This document shows, piece after piece, positions 26,701 to 36,150 of a DNA stretch of 64,000 nt (its first letter is position 1; each line of letters begins with the position of its first letter). The notes under the pieces are model-generated. The model had not been told where the DNA came from, made no database searches, and saw only the letters and a program-made list of their open reading frames with translations. Made by a program: the position numbers and the translations under genes. This DNA comes from Lineus longissimus (lineage: Eukaryota > Nemertea > Pilidiophora > Heteronemertea > Lineidae). The stretch lies in assembly GCF_910592395.1 (NCBI RefSeq), contig NC_088317.1, positions 2,356,001-2,420,000 of the forward strand. Direction: 5' to 3'.

Positions 26701-27536
26701 AAAGACAAGTTTTCCACGCCAAAGCCGAAATTGTGTAGCGCGAAAGTCGCCCCTCCTGTCGAATCGGACGACTGACTCCCTGCCAGTTTTTGCCTTTATC
26801 ATGACTGTGAACGAGAAACTCGTTGGCGATTTCAGTTTTCCCTTGATCTTTACCCGAAGAAGTGGCTCAGGCTCACGGAATTTCGCCGCATTTTGGGGTT
26901 TCCCGCATGGTCCGATTCCAAGGGTGACTTGTGTTGCTGTGGTGTTGAAGGCATTTTTGTCATCTTGGAAACCGTAGGTCGAGTTAAGGGGCCAGAATGC
27001 AACTTCTGAAGAATAATAATGATACCCACAATCTTTGATCGTTGAAAAACATTTAGGGTGGTTTGGCCAACGCGAATATGCACCCGTGAGATGTTTTTCA
27101 GCAGCATAATGAAAAACCCTTTCTGATTTTTCAGAATTTCAAAAATTTTCGAGTTTTTTTTCATTTTGCTGAAACACCTTTATATGGTGCATGTTTGTGT
27201 TGGCCTAAAAACCTTCAAAGAGTTTTTCAGAAGCTGGAAAACCTATAGCATGCCTCAAATCTGATACATCGTATGCTCCAAAATTGCCAAATGTTAGCAT
27301 ATTTTAGCACATATATACGTACATGTAACTTGCATGTCTGCGATTATCTATTACATCTTTCCGAATTTTTCAACTTCAATTACAAATTCAATGTTTTTCT
27401 TTTCAACAAACAACCTAGGCCTTTAAAAAAGAGCACTCCGATAAATTCCACAATATTGACTTGCCTATATACCTGCTAAACATGACTGCAGCAGTCCCAT
27501 CACGACTAATCCGAGGAGGGTAAACTGCCGCACCAT
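17728..27536 (-). CDS. Selectin-like surface protein: 3 LamG-like, mucin, C-type lectin, 4 CCP, TM
   Basis: Exons on the minus strand: 27536-27473 (signal peptide MVRQFTLLGLVVMGLLQSCLA), 27005-26394, 25931-25296, 24271-23633 (three laminin-G/pentraxin-like domains, each opening with FWP), 23241-22587 (small Cys-containing piece, then Thr/Ala mucin repeats), 22275-22039 and 21627-21412 (C-type lectin, ending WKWDTKPCSEKKSFVCQ), 20996-20844 plus 20603-20472 (CCP1), 20211-20026 (CCP2), 19581-19378 (CCP3), 18730-18545 (CCP4) and 17939-17728 (stalk, one membrane helix, basic tail FCRKKRD). Nearly all junctions are phase 1. One junction is open: the LamG3 exon ends in phase 1, the mucin exon starts in phase 0, so a small exon is missing, possibly ending at 23354. 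The total is about 1,380-1,420 aa. The lectin-CCP-TM order recalls selectins, without an EGF domain. The likely role is recognition or adhesion at the cell surface; the ligand is unknown. The lectin lacks a clear EPN/QPD sugar motif. Confidence 0.85.
20383..20435. repeat. Hairpin in a CCP intron
   Basis: ATGTCAGTGATGGT and its exact reverse complement are separated by about 25 bases, and the stem extends imperfectly (TTTATGG/CCATAA). It lies between the CCP1 and CCP2 exons. The function is unknown. Confidence 0.6.
22751..23030 (-). repeat. 24-bp coding minisatellite (12 copies) in the mucin exon
   Basis: GCTGCAG recurs exactly every 24 bases from 22751 to 23015, twelve times. On the minus strand each unit encodes eight residues, mainly Thr and Ala with one Pro (TTATTAAP-type), giving dense sites for O-glycosylation. 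The units differ by only a few substitutions, so copy number is likely variable between alleles. The long plus-strand frame over it (Val/Ala-rich) is a shadow. Confidence 0.9.
23440..23530 (-). repeat. tRNA-derived SINE fragment in an intron
   Basis: On the minus strand an A-box-like GAGCCAAGGGG is followed after about 33 bases by the B box GGTTCGATCC, the normal tRNA-head spacing. The copy lies between the third laminin-G-like exon and the mucin exon, where the linking exon of the lectin gene is unresolved. An in-phase acceptor (CCAAG|GTTCG) even falls within it. Confidence 0.5.
25979..26060 (+). repeat. Dispersed repeat, copy 1 of 2
   Basis: This copy shares TTGATA.TCCTAC and GGAGTATATT.AAAACCACTGG with about 30747-30815. 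The two are roughly 60-80 bases long with small indels. One lies in an intron of the lectin gene, the other in an intron of the sulfotransferase gene. The repeat class is unknown. Confidence 0.5.
26174..26220. repeat. 47-bp near-perfect palindrome
   Basis: ATATACGATCAGAGTC and its exact reverse complement flank a 15-base centre that itself pairs TTCAA with TTGAA. It lies in the intron between the first and second laminin-G-like exons. It may be an extreme foldback element. Confidence 0.7.
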
Positions 27537-28428
27537 CCTAATGCTTGAGCGATGCCACAATAAGTGCTACAATGGCACAAAAAAGCTCTCAAAAACGGGG
27601 TAGATTCTCTATTGGATGATATGCGTCGCTATGAATTATAAATAAGCGAGCGAGATGGCTTATAGCTCGATACTGGAGTGGGACGTCCCGAATTGAACGT
27701 TTTATGAGTATGTGTTCAAAGCACCCTTTAGTATGAATTAGACAACTAGAATACAAGTAGTGTACATGTAAAGTCTAGTAATAATACAATATTGTTAATT
27801 TATAATTATGCATACGATCGATGTACTTTTTTATTCTAGACAGTGTAAGAGGTCTCAGTACTACATGCATATAAGTGCATATGAAAGTGAGCCAGAACCG
27901 ATTTAGTTTCTGGACATCAGGGCCGTTTACACGGCAAAAAAACGAACCAGAACAGAACAAATCACATCGCTATGACCAACCTCTGGAATGTCGTACATAT
28001 ATGTACATGAGGTCTCGTTATGACGGAAATATTGTACATTGAACGAGACCAGATGTCACATTCGCGCGTGTTTACACGGCAGACTAATCCGCGCTGATCC
28101 GGATCGATCGAGATTGGTTTGGTCCCGTGTAAACGGGCGTATCAACCTTCAATGGCTCTGTAAATCTGATGTATATTTAGAGTACAATGAGTATACCTTG
28201 ACATTCACGAATAATTTTTGTTCTGAAAATTTCAGTGAACAGTAGCTGTTTGTTGGCTACCTATGTTATACCAATTTGGTATTATGATACGAATAGTCGG
28301 GATACACGATGTTCTTTGCATGGAATTCATGCATTGGGGACCGATTCAACCAGAGCGGCGTTGTTAAAAGGAGCAGCACGAGTGAAACGCCGACTAGATT
28401 AACGCCACAACATCCCCGCAATCATGAT
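27537..28428. other. Spacer between lectin and sulfotransferase genes
   Basis: It is non-coding. The left part should contain the promoter of the leftward lectin gene (start codon at 27536), though I see no convincing TATA box. The right part should contain the sulfotransferase 3' UTR. A foldback element occupies 27920-28139. Confidence 0.5.
27920..28139. mobile_element. 220-bp foldback element with GGGCCGTTTACACGG termini
   Basis: The left end GGGCCGTTTACACGGC pairs with the right end CCCGTGTAAACGGGC. A third copy of the word TGTTTACACGGC lies inside at about 28068. No target duplication is clear. It resembles short non-autonomous DNA transposons with GGGCCG-type ends; the family is not assigned. 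Confidence 0.5.
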
Positions 28429-31400
28429 TTATAGTTCATATCTGAAGGGTATATCGTAACCATTCATCCTCACGTCATACACTTTATCGAAGATCTCATT
28501 CTGGAAGACCGTGAAATGATTTTTCCAGTCACCGACTTGACCTTAAAAGAGAAAGCATTCACAAGGGATAAATCGCCAGAAACGAATACACAAGGGATAA
28601 TCACAACAAACGAACTTCCGTTTTCTCAGCTATATCGACGTCTAACAAATTGATGAAGTATTAGTCATTACAAGCCTCTTCATTTAGTTCAATGCATAAA
28701 AAAGGTATTTTGGTCTTTAAAAACCATAAAAACATGTACACTTTGACTCATGAGCTTTATTTGTTTGGAAAACTAGAGTATTGGTTTCTTTGTTTATCGT
28801 ATCCATTTTCATATCAGTCCTTATTTCGTCGATCTTTTGCTGAGGGATATTGAGATTCCATGCAACCAAAACGTTACATCGGTTTGAACGATCTCATTCG
28901 ATGACACCAAGCTGTACTCAAATCTTCGCCTGAATAGTCCGACGAGTGTACCTACCCTTCCGTAAAAGTGGCGAGACCTTGCTGTTGATTGAATACACAT
29001 CTTCGTGATTTGTCATGGGGTTCTTGCGCATGTTGTCAAATGTTGTATGCTCCGCTATCTGCCGAATGGTGTCCTCGCTCAGAGGCTTTTCTAGGAACTT
29101 GCACATGCCGCTTATGGCGGCAGTAAGGTTCTTGAAAAGAAAGACAAAATGTGTTGTGTTCTTATCTGGTAAGAATGAAATTATGGAATTTGGCGAAATC
29201 TCATGAGGTTCAGTTATATTTATTACTAAGGAGGGGCTGATTGGTTGTCAATTATGCCATTTTCGATAGTGAAATCATATTTCTAAGCAGAACTGAATCA
29301 TTCTGGAATCTGATTTCTACTTTAAAATTCGGGCACGCCAACGCCTACAAAGCACTCGGCTTTCGATATGTTTAGTCGAAATTTCGGCTGATATTTTGTA
29401 ATTTTATACCCAACGTGTGAGTACGAATATGTGGCCGCGACCATTTTTCAGTCCGGTTACACTGCGCGATCGTCCAACATGGAAGCTAATAATGGCAGGG
29501 AGAATATCATTGAATATCATGGCTTCTTTGGAGAATGGGGTTAGACTTACCTCTTTCATGTCCTCATAGAAAACAATATGGACGTTTGGATGGTCTCTCT
29601 TATCCCACCAGCTCTTGGTGAAATCGAACCACGACCCGTGGTCAACTTAAAGGTAAATGAGTTGTTGGTATCAGGAATCGCCAAAGTCAAGTATGGCGTA
29701 TTTCAACTTCAGTAATGTAATTTGGATATTTATAAATCGTTTCCAGTCACTAATATACATGTAGAAAACACAGGAAATTGGGTGTTCGGTGCGGTATGAA
29801 AAGCGGTGTAAGATTTTGCAAAATATGTAAATAACGGGAGAGACTGACGAGTAGTCGTATAGTATTGGGCCAAGTTTAGCAAGCAGACACCTTTGTCAAA
29901 GTATTGTCTTTGAATAAAGTTATCATCATAATTGTTGTTTTACATAAGAAAAACTCGTAAAAGATGGTGCATGTGCGGGCACAGAAACATGGCAGCCGGC
30001 AAGTGTCCTCCGCGCATCAGACAATGGCTGACCTCACGGCTTTACCAAATTGACCTTGACCTTCAACCACCACTAACTCGTATCTTACCGTGGCCGTCAA
30101 TAAACATATCGTAAAACTCTGGCCAGCTTCCCTGGAAATCGCCAAAGCTGGAGCTGCTGCGGTAGAAATGGTAGTAGGACACCAGGAGATCCTTGGGGTT
30201 ACGGAACAGAATCAAGATCTGGAAACAAAACACTGAACTATAGTGTCAGACTGAGTAGAGTTTTCACTGCAGACCTGCGCATCATAGTTGAATAGGCATT
30301 AAAGGTTAATCTAAAAAGTTCTTAATCATTTCTTTAATATTCATGGCTAAAGGCCCCCGTCTCCTACGGCCCTGAACACTGTTCCTACCTTAGGACTTTT
30401 GGTCCAAAGCTTCTCAGGAGCGAGCTTCACTGGCAGGTGCGTCTTTATGACTCTAGGAGGCGGTACCTGCGCTGCCAAATCGAGGCCGACCTCGTTCAGG
30501 ACTTCGTCCTTAAACTCTAAAAATGGCGACCGGAAGTAGACTTGCTTCTTCTGGGCGCCTCCAAAATCTCCCTCATTCATGATGAGCCAGGCGACTTCTT
30601 GTAGCCATGTTGTTCCTAAAGACAAGGAAAGGCAGACATGTTTGTGTGATCGCTCCTCTGTATAAGCTATAGGCCTACAGTTCAATACCATATAATTGAA
30701 GTAATGAAAGAAGTGAGACATCACCCAGGGCATCCTGAGAATCAGGTTTTTGATACTCCTACTTCATCGAAAGAGGAGTATATTGAAAACCACTGGTGCC
30801 AGGATGCACCTAGGGTAGAGTGAAATCAAGAAACGTTTTCCTTTCAAGGAGCCATAGCCACCATGTGATACAAAGGCAGCTAATCTAATATCCATTTCGG
30901 TCTGTCGGAATTGATGATCAATATTGCTACAAGGAATGTTACAGGACCACAGGAATCATGATCTAGGTAGATCACCATTAATGGCATTCTTGCAATTACT
31001 GGCAGGTTTACATAGCGAGATTGTTCCTTTATACGGTAGGTTGGAAAGGTCTGTATTTGATGATGAAGAAGTGGGCAGCAAGCAGGAGGGAACATCTCAA
31101 AATCCATGTTCTGATTTCAAAATCTGGTTGCTCTCCTTATCAACATTTGTATGGCGTATAGAGACTTCATGAAGGCTGGGTATCATCATGGGGTACGTTG
31201 CACGTACAGCCAGGTACACAGTTTAGCACTCGTGAAATACGGGCCACATTGCTTTTGGCGGCATCTTCCTCCGCAACGCGAAATACCCCTTAACATAATG
31301 TATCCACTTCATCAACCATTACAACATACCAAAAGCCTGATAATAAACTAAAAAGTGGCACTCAGAAAATGAAACCGCAAGTAGATGTTTCCTTAAAGCT

Positions 31401-31665
31401 ATATAGTCAGATTTCAATAAAACCGTTTTGTTGATGGACTGAAGAATTTCATTTCATGGCCACCATTTTCCCCTCGAAGAAAGATTTCGTAAATCCCCGA
31501 GTACAACTCACCGGCCTTTGGATAGGTCACGATGAATACGTCATCATCCCGTGGCTCAAACTCCTTCACGGCGTCCAGGATATCCGGCGGAGTGTAACAG
31601 AAGAAGAGGACGCCCTCGTAGACATGTTCCCCCGGTAGCACGTGGTTGAAGCGTTTACCAGACAT
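28429..31665 (-). CDS. Cytosolic sulfotransferase (SULT family)
   Basis: Six exons on the minus strand (31665-31512, 30615-30389, 30218-30089, 29645-29551, 29130-28956, 28541-28429) join in phase to 297 aa, the usual family length. The enzyme transfers sulfate from PAPS to hydroxyl or amine groups of small molecules in the cytosol. Visible landmarks are the 5'-phosphosulfate loop TYPKAGTTW (residues 47-55, split over the first intron), catalytic His in IKTHLP (about 111), the 3'-phosphate motif [12 protein letters not shown] (132-143), and the C-terminal [10 protein letters not shown] with the dimerisation motif [10 protein letters not shown] (267-276). All key residues are present, so it looks functional. 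The start ATG follows a TTTCAG acceptor, so the 5' UTR is spliced; a plausible donor (ACAG|GTGAGT) lies at 33457. The substrate cannot be read from the sequence. There is no signal peptide. Confidence 0.95.
30747..30815 (+). repeat. Dispersed repeat, copy 2 of 2
   Basis: This is the partner of the copy at 25979-26060, sharing GGAGTATATT.AAAACCACTGG. It lies in the first coding intron of the sulfotransferase gene. Confidence 0.5.
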
Positions 31666-31734
31666 TCTGAAAGGTAAAGATCAGAGTAGATCTAACTGTT
31701 AAAAAGGTTTGTGACCGGCAGCCATTTTGGTTCA

Positions 31735-31907
31735 ATTTTTGCTGAGTCACAGAAGATGAGCCTCAAATGACACCAGGAAATAATAGGAGTAATTGATGTA
31801 ATCAGATGTTATAAAAGGCAGACAACAGTGAAATGAACAACCAGTCCGTCTCAACTTGTCAAGCTCGGAGCGACACGCGACTTGTTTCGTGATGGAGGGT
31901 CACATTT
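31735..31907 (+). mobile_element. Degraded copy of the TGTGACCCGTCACAGC element
   Basis: About 170 bases align with the element at 54319-54518 (shared words ATGAGCCT.AAATGACACCAGG, AAAAGGCAGACAA, GAAATGAACAA, GTCTCAAC). The right terminus is recognisable (GGGTCACAT) but the left inverted repeat is mostly lost. It is older than the 54319 copy. Confidence 0.7.
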
Positions 31908-33456
31908 GAGTACGCCAACTCTGAGGTGACGAAATCGATGTTGGGGTCACCCTCCCGTCACCTCCACAGCCTCTCTCATTAGTGTCTCTTGTTACCATCA
32001 TCGCCATCACCCGAGCTACCACCTTTATCCATCCACATCCGGGCTTTTCATATCCCGGCAACATCAATGCGATCGTGATAAAATCAATAAGAAGTGTTCT
32101 AATTGGTCGACTTGTTCGAAAGCATCAGCTCAGTCACTTTTTAATGCTATAAGTTGGCTTTTCCATGTACTCGTAATACTACACTGCGCCCAGTTTTGGT
32201 CGCAGCGGTATCTCTGTCATCACTTATATTGTCCTTTTTGACCACCTGGCCACTTGGGTAGGTACACGTACAAAATATGGCAGAAGTCAAAATTTCATCA
32301 AAATCACACTTCAGTGCTTAGAATAGAAGTTGATACAGTATTACTGTCGATCAGTACTGGCTGTCTTAGAATCTCTGATCGCTGAGGGTACCGTAATCAG
32401 ATGGCATTCTCTGCGACAAATGGCATACATGCATAGACCACGTACCGGTAGACAGTGGAGTCTCTATACATACGCCAAATAGAAAACGTCTCAAGACATT
32501 GTGTTATTCTCCCCTGGAGCTGGATTCCGCCAGTGGTTGCATTGAAAGGAATTCATTAGGAATGACACCATGCGGGCTTCCTGATGCTAGGGTGGCATAA
32601 TAACCATACAGCGTAACTTATAGAGTGTTCTATAAGATAATGTCTAGTAGAATGTTGAGATGTTCTGTTTTTTTAACGAATGCACTGACTTGGATAGCCA
32701 ATGGTTTCAAAATACAATGTATGTCGATGTTACTATATGACCCTGATCTCAGGATGCTGACCCCATTGATTTTCGCTTTATTAATACAAAAAATACCACT
32801 AATGTGCGATTCCTATCGCTGCGACCTGTGACGTAGCTATGACAACGTGACAGAGGTAAACTGAAAAGTGGCCAGCGATTGGTAACAACCCCTATCATAC
32901 TTTTTGTTTTGGGGCTAACAAGAAACTGTCGCCTCCGCATGTCAATAGTTGTTGTTAATTTGTAAGATGAGTTAGTGTCAATTTGGTTAATTAGGCTTTC
33001 TGACACGTGAGAGTAAGATGTACACACACTTGTGCAAAGCTAAGTGGTACACTTCTCCATCGCTGAATACATCCATAGCGACCCATTTACAGGAATATTC
33101 AATATTTTAATCATCTTTGACAGTTGTTAAGTAGCCCCATGTAATAGACTAGTATATGCGTCTTACATTTTAATTAAATAGAAGCATGACACACAACTCG
33201 TGTGAATCTTTAGAATACTTGCGGTTGATATTCAACATCTATCTGAAGAAAGGTATTTCTCGGAGGACAATTCTTTACTGTTTTCCTTGGGTGAAATTAT
33301 TTCAACAGAGGAAGCCGCGAAAAACAGTGGAACATATCGTGAGTAAACATTTTACAGGTCGCGATCCACAACAACTTATAACCCGACATAATGAAAAAGC
33401 AAAGTTCATTTCAAGATACAATTCGAAAAATCGTAACCAGTAACTATCGAACTCAC

Positions 33457-33540
33457 CTGTTATCGGCCCAGCTCCCAGATCAGAAGTCCCGGGTGTCAAT
33501 AAAGATCTGTCGTCTGCCGTATCCACAGCCTCGTTATAAT
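33457..33540 (-). promoter_or_regulatory. Possible 5' untranslated exon and promoter of the sulfotransferase
   Basis: On the minus strand a good donor (ACAG|GTGAGT at 33457/33456) matches the need for an upstream non-coding exon. Just upstream are a TATTATAA word and an inverted CCAAT box (TGATTGGAT, near 33550). This is inference only; no other evidence fixes the transcription start. Confidence 0.3.
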
Positions 33541-35909
33541 ATCAATCAGATCCAATCAGAACATCACAAAGCGCGTGCGACTATGAGCTGTTGCGAAATC
33601 AATTATCAGCTCATCGTGATTTTGATCGGCTATGAGATCGTGAATGGATAACAAATCGTCATCAATAATGCAACTGAGTATTATATAAACATGGTACAAT
33701 TGAAAGGCTTCATAACTATTGTCCTAAATGACTCAGATCCACTTACAAATATCTCGATCACAAAGGTTGCATGCTGATCCATTGGCGAATCGGTATCCTT
33801 CCACTTACGATTTGTACACATCGCCGATAAATCGGCATTCAAGGTTTTTACATCGCCTGTTCCTCATCGAATTCGAAGTTAGTGCTCAATGGCTTATATT
33901 GGCACTGTAACAGCGTCTATGTCTTACTTGATCATTGAAGCCTCCATTGGTACTGCTAGCCGCGTGCATCTGACACGACCGCCCCACTCAATATCTTCCA
34001 TCTCCTTCAGCAACTTGAAGGGCCTCCGAGCAATTATCTCTTTAATGGTGAAAGCGGTATGAAGAGGCTGCGAACTTTTATGGCATCGCGACTAAATAGA
34101 GACGGGGAGTTAGAGTTTTGATCCATTTAGAATGATAGACGAAAGTTATTTTCCACCACGTGAATACATGTAGTGATTCGATTCAATCCTCCATTGTGAT
34201 AGCGTGTGGCTTCTTTTCGATATCAGTATTGAGGGGTGGTGGGGGGGGGGACTCATGGAATAGAGCTCCCTGTCCAATTGTTTCAGTCATGACGATTGCA
34301 TGGTTTTATATGAGAAAATAACTGACTGACACTCCAACGTAGAGGGCAGTCTCCTAGAAAAAAAGAGGCGTCATCAACGGCCATTTTTAAATCCAAGATG
34401 GCAGCCAAAACAATGGCGAGACGTATATATACTGATGATCATTTTTGGAACTTATTAGTAATAGACACAGTAGTAAGACTTGATAGTAATGCATGTTGTG
34501 GTATACTGTGTTGATAGGCTACACTGATTGTATTTTGTGGAAGTGGGATCGTTACTGAGTGGCCTCCAAGATGGTGCCGAACCTGACAGGAGTGGAGAAC
34601 GACATCAGTGTCTCTACCGAAGCCTTACCCAATAGTAAACCACGGCGTGTACCTTCCATAATTCATAAATTGCAATCTGATTTTTCATACAGAAGCCGAC
34701 TATTTCATTCGTATCGATTTTCGGTGTAACCTATTAATTTGGTGATGATTGACTCGCTACCAACAGGAAGTGGCTTTGACATGAACACGAGAACCCTCTG
34801 AGGGGTTTGTATGGCAACACGTAAGATCGCGGCCTAATGGACGGCCCGGGAGAAATCGATACAGCAAGTCTGGAGAGGAATGTGATATTGAGTCCAGGGA
34901 CAAAATCACAAACGGCCCTAACGCTGGCGTTATCTCCATCAATGCGTTCTGCGTGCGAGTTTATAGCGTAATGGACGGCCCGGGAGAAATCGATAGAGTA
35001 ATGCTCGAGGCTGAAATGCGGGAACCGGAGCAGTTTGTGATACTAGTCTTTTGGTGGGAATAATTTGTACTACGTAAGACGAATTAGATAGTAAAGTTAA
35101 GCCGACTGGTTAGGGCAGCCAGCCCGTGCTTGCCAAGTAAAAAAACAATCTTTTTCGACCATCGGCTCGTCATTTTAGCCAACAAAATACTTTTAAAAGA
35201 TGCACTGAGTAACCGGTAAGATCTGTGTCACCCCTTCCACGCACGCAAGCGTCCACCGCCACACCCCTATACATTTTAATTATGATGTGGTTACATGCAG
35301 ATTGTGTTGGCGTTCCTGAAAACACACCTTTCTGATTGATTACGATATGATGGCATAACGTTGATAAAACCACGGGAATGCGTTTCGGACCGTCCTTTAC
35401 CCACGTTGGCCTAATGTGGGCTTAACCCATGAGAATTCGACAGACTCTGGCCGATATCGTACTTAAATGCCAAAAATCGTGATAAGTTTGTTATAACTTA
35501 TTTCGTTCTTTTGGAGTTAACAAGGTGAGTACGTTTAATGTACATGTACATGTATATGCTAAATTTCATTTGTTTCTTCAGTTAATTCAGCAAAGTCGCG
35601 TCCAGTTCTTAGTAACCATGACGAACTTGTGCGATCATTGAGACATCATGACCTAAGAAGGCCTTCGTAATTAGTTTTTATAGTCCTCTTCGTGCCAAGG
35701 AGGCAGGCTTAGGCTAGTCAACAGTTTCCGCCATGTTTGGTCGATAGCCTGCCTGTAGGAGACACTTGATCTTCGTTTTGTACCGTACAAAACTCTTTTG
35801 GACGGCCCCGATTTTCTTCCGTCGGCTTATTCACAAATGGATTTGCTCACAAGAGCACAAGTCATTATGTTATAGTGTTATTGAAGTTCTACTTTCTAGG
35901 AATTAGAAT

Positions 35910-36087
35910 GTCAGAATTCGTTTTTTAACTTGAGATCTTTGGAGAATGGGAAGCACTCACTCATACGCTTTCGAACTCAACACTTGAATGAACAATGTAT
36001 GTCTTAGTTGAGATCGAAAGCGTTTGAGTATGTAGTGCTTACATGATCGTTTATTCAGAGTTCTCAAATTTAAAAAACTATTCTGTC
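35910..36087. repeat. Foldback sequence just upstream of a secreted-protein gene
   Basis: Two arms of about 75-80 bases are imperfect inverted copies: GTCAGAATTCGTTTTTTAA with TTAAAAAACTATTCTGTC outside, and CATACGCTTTCGAACTCAAC with GTTGAGATCGAAAGCG inside. It ends 63 bases before the start codon at 36151, inside the presumed 5' intron or leader. Confidence 0.65.
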
Positions 36088-36150
36088 GTACATGTAAAGT
36101 TGTGAGTTTTAGAACGTCATGCTACGATCTACTCTCCCTTACAGGACAAG

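Larger units (their letters stand above)
31667..36150. other. Spacer between sulfotransferase and secreted-protein genes
   Basis: No coding sequence is supported. It contains the degraded element at 31735, the possible sulfotransferase 5' exon at 33457, a short run of G near 34240, a 27-base exact direct repeat (34835-34861 and 34969-34995, beginning TAATGGACGGCCC) and the foldback at 35910. Confidence 0.5.
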
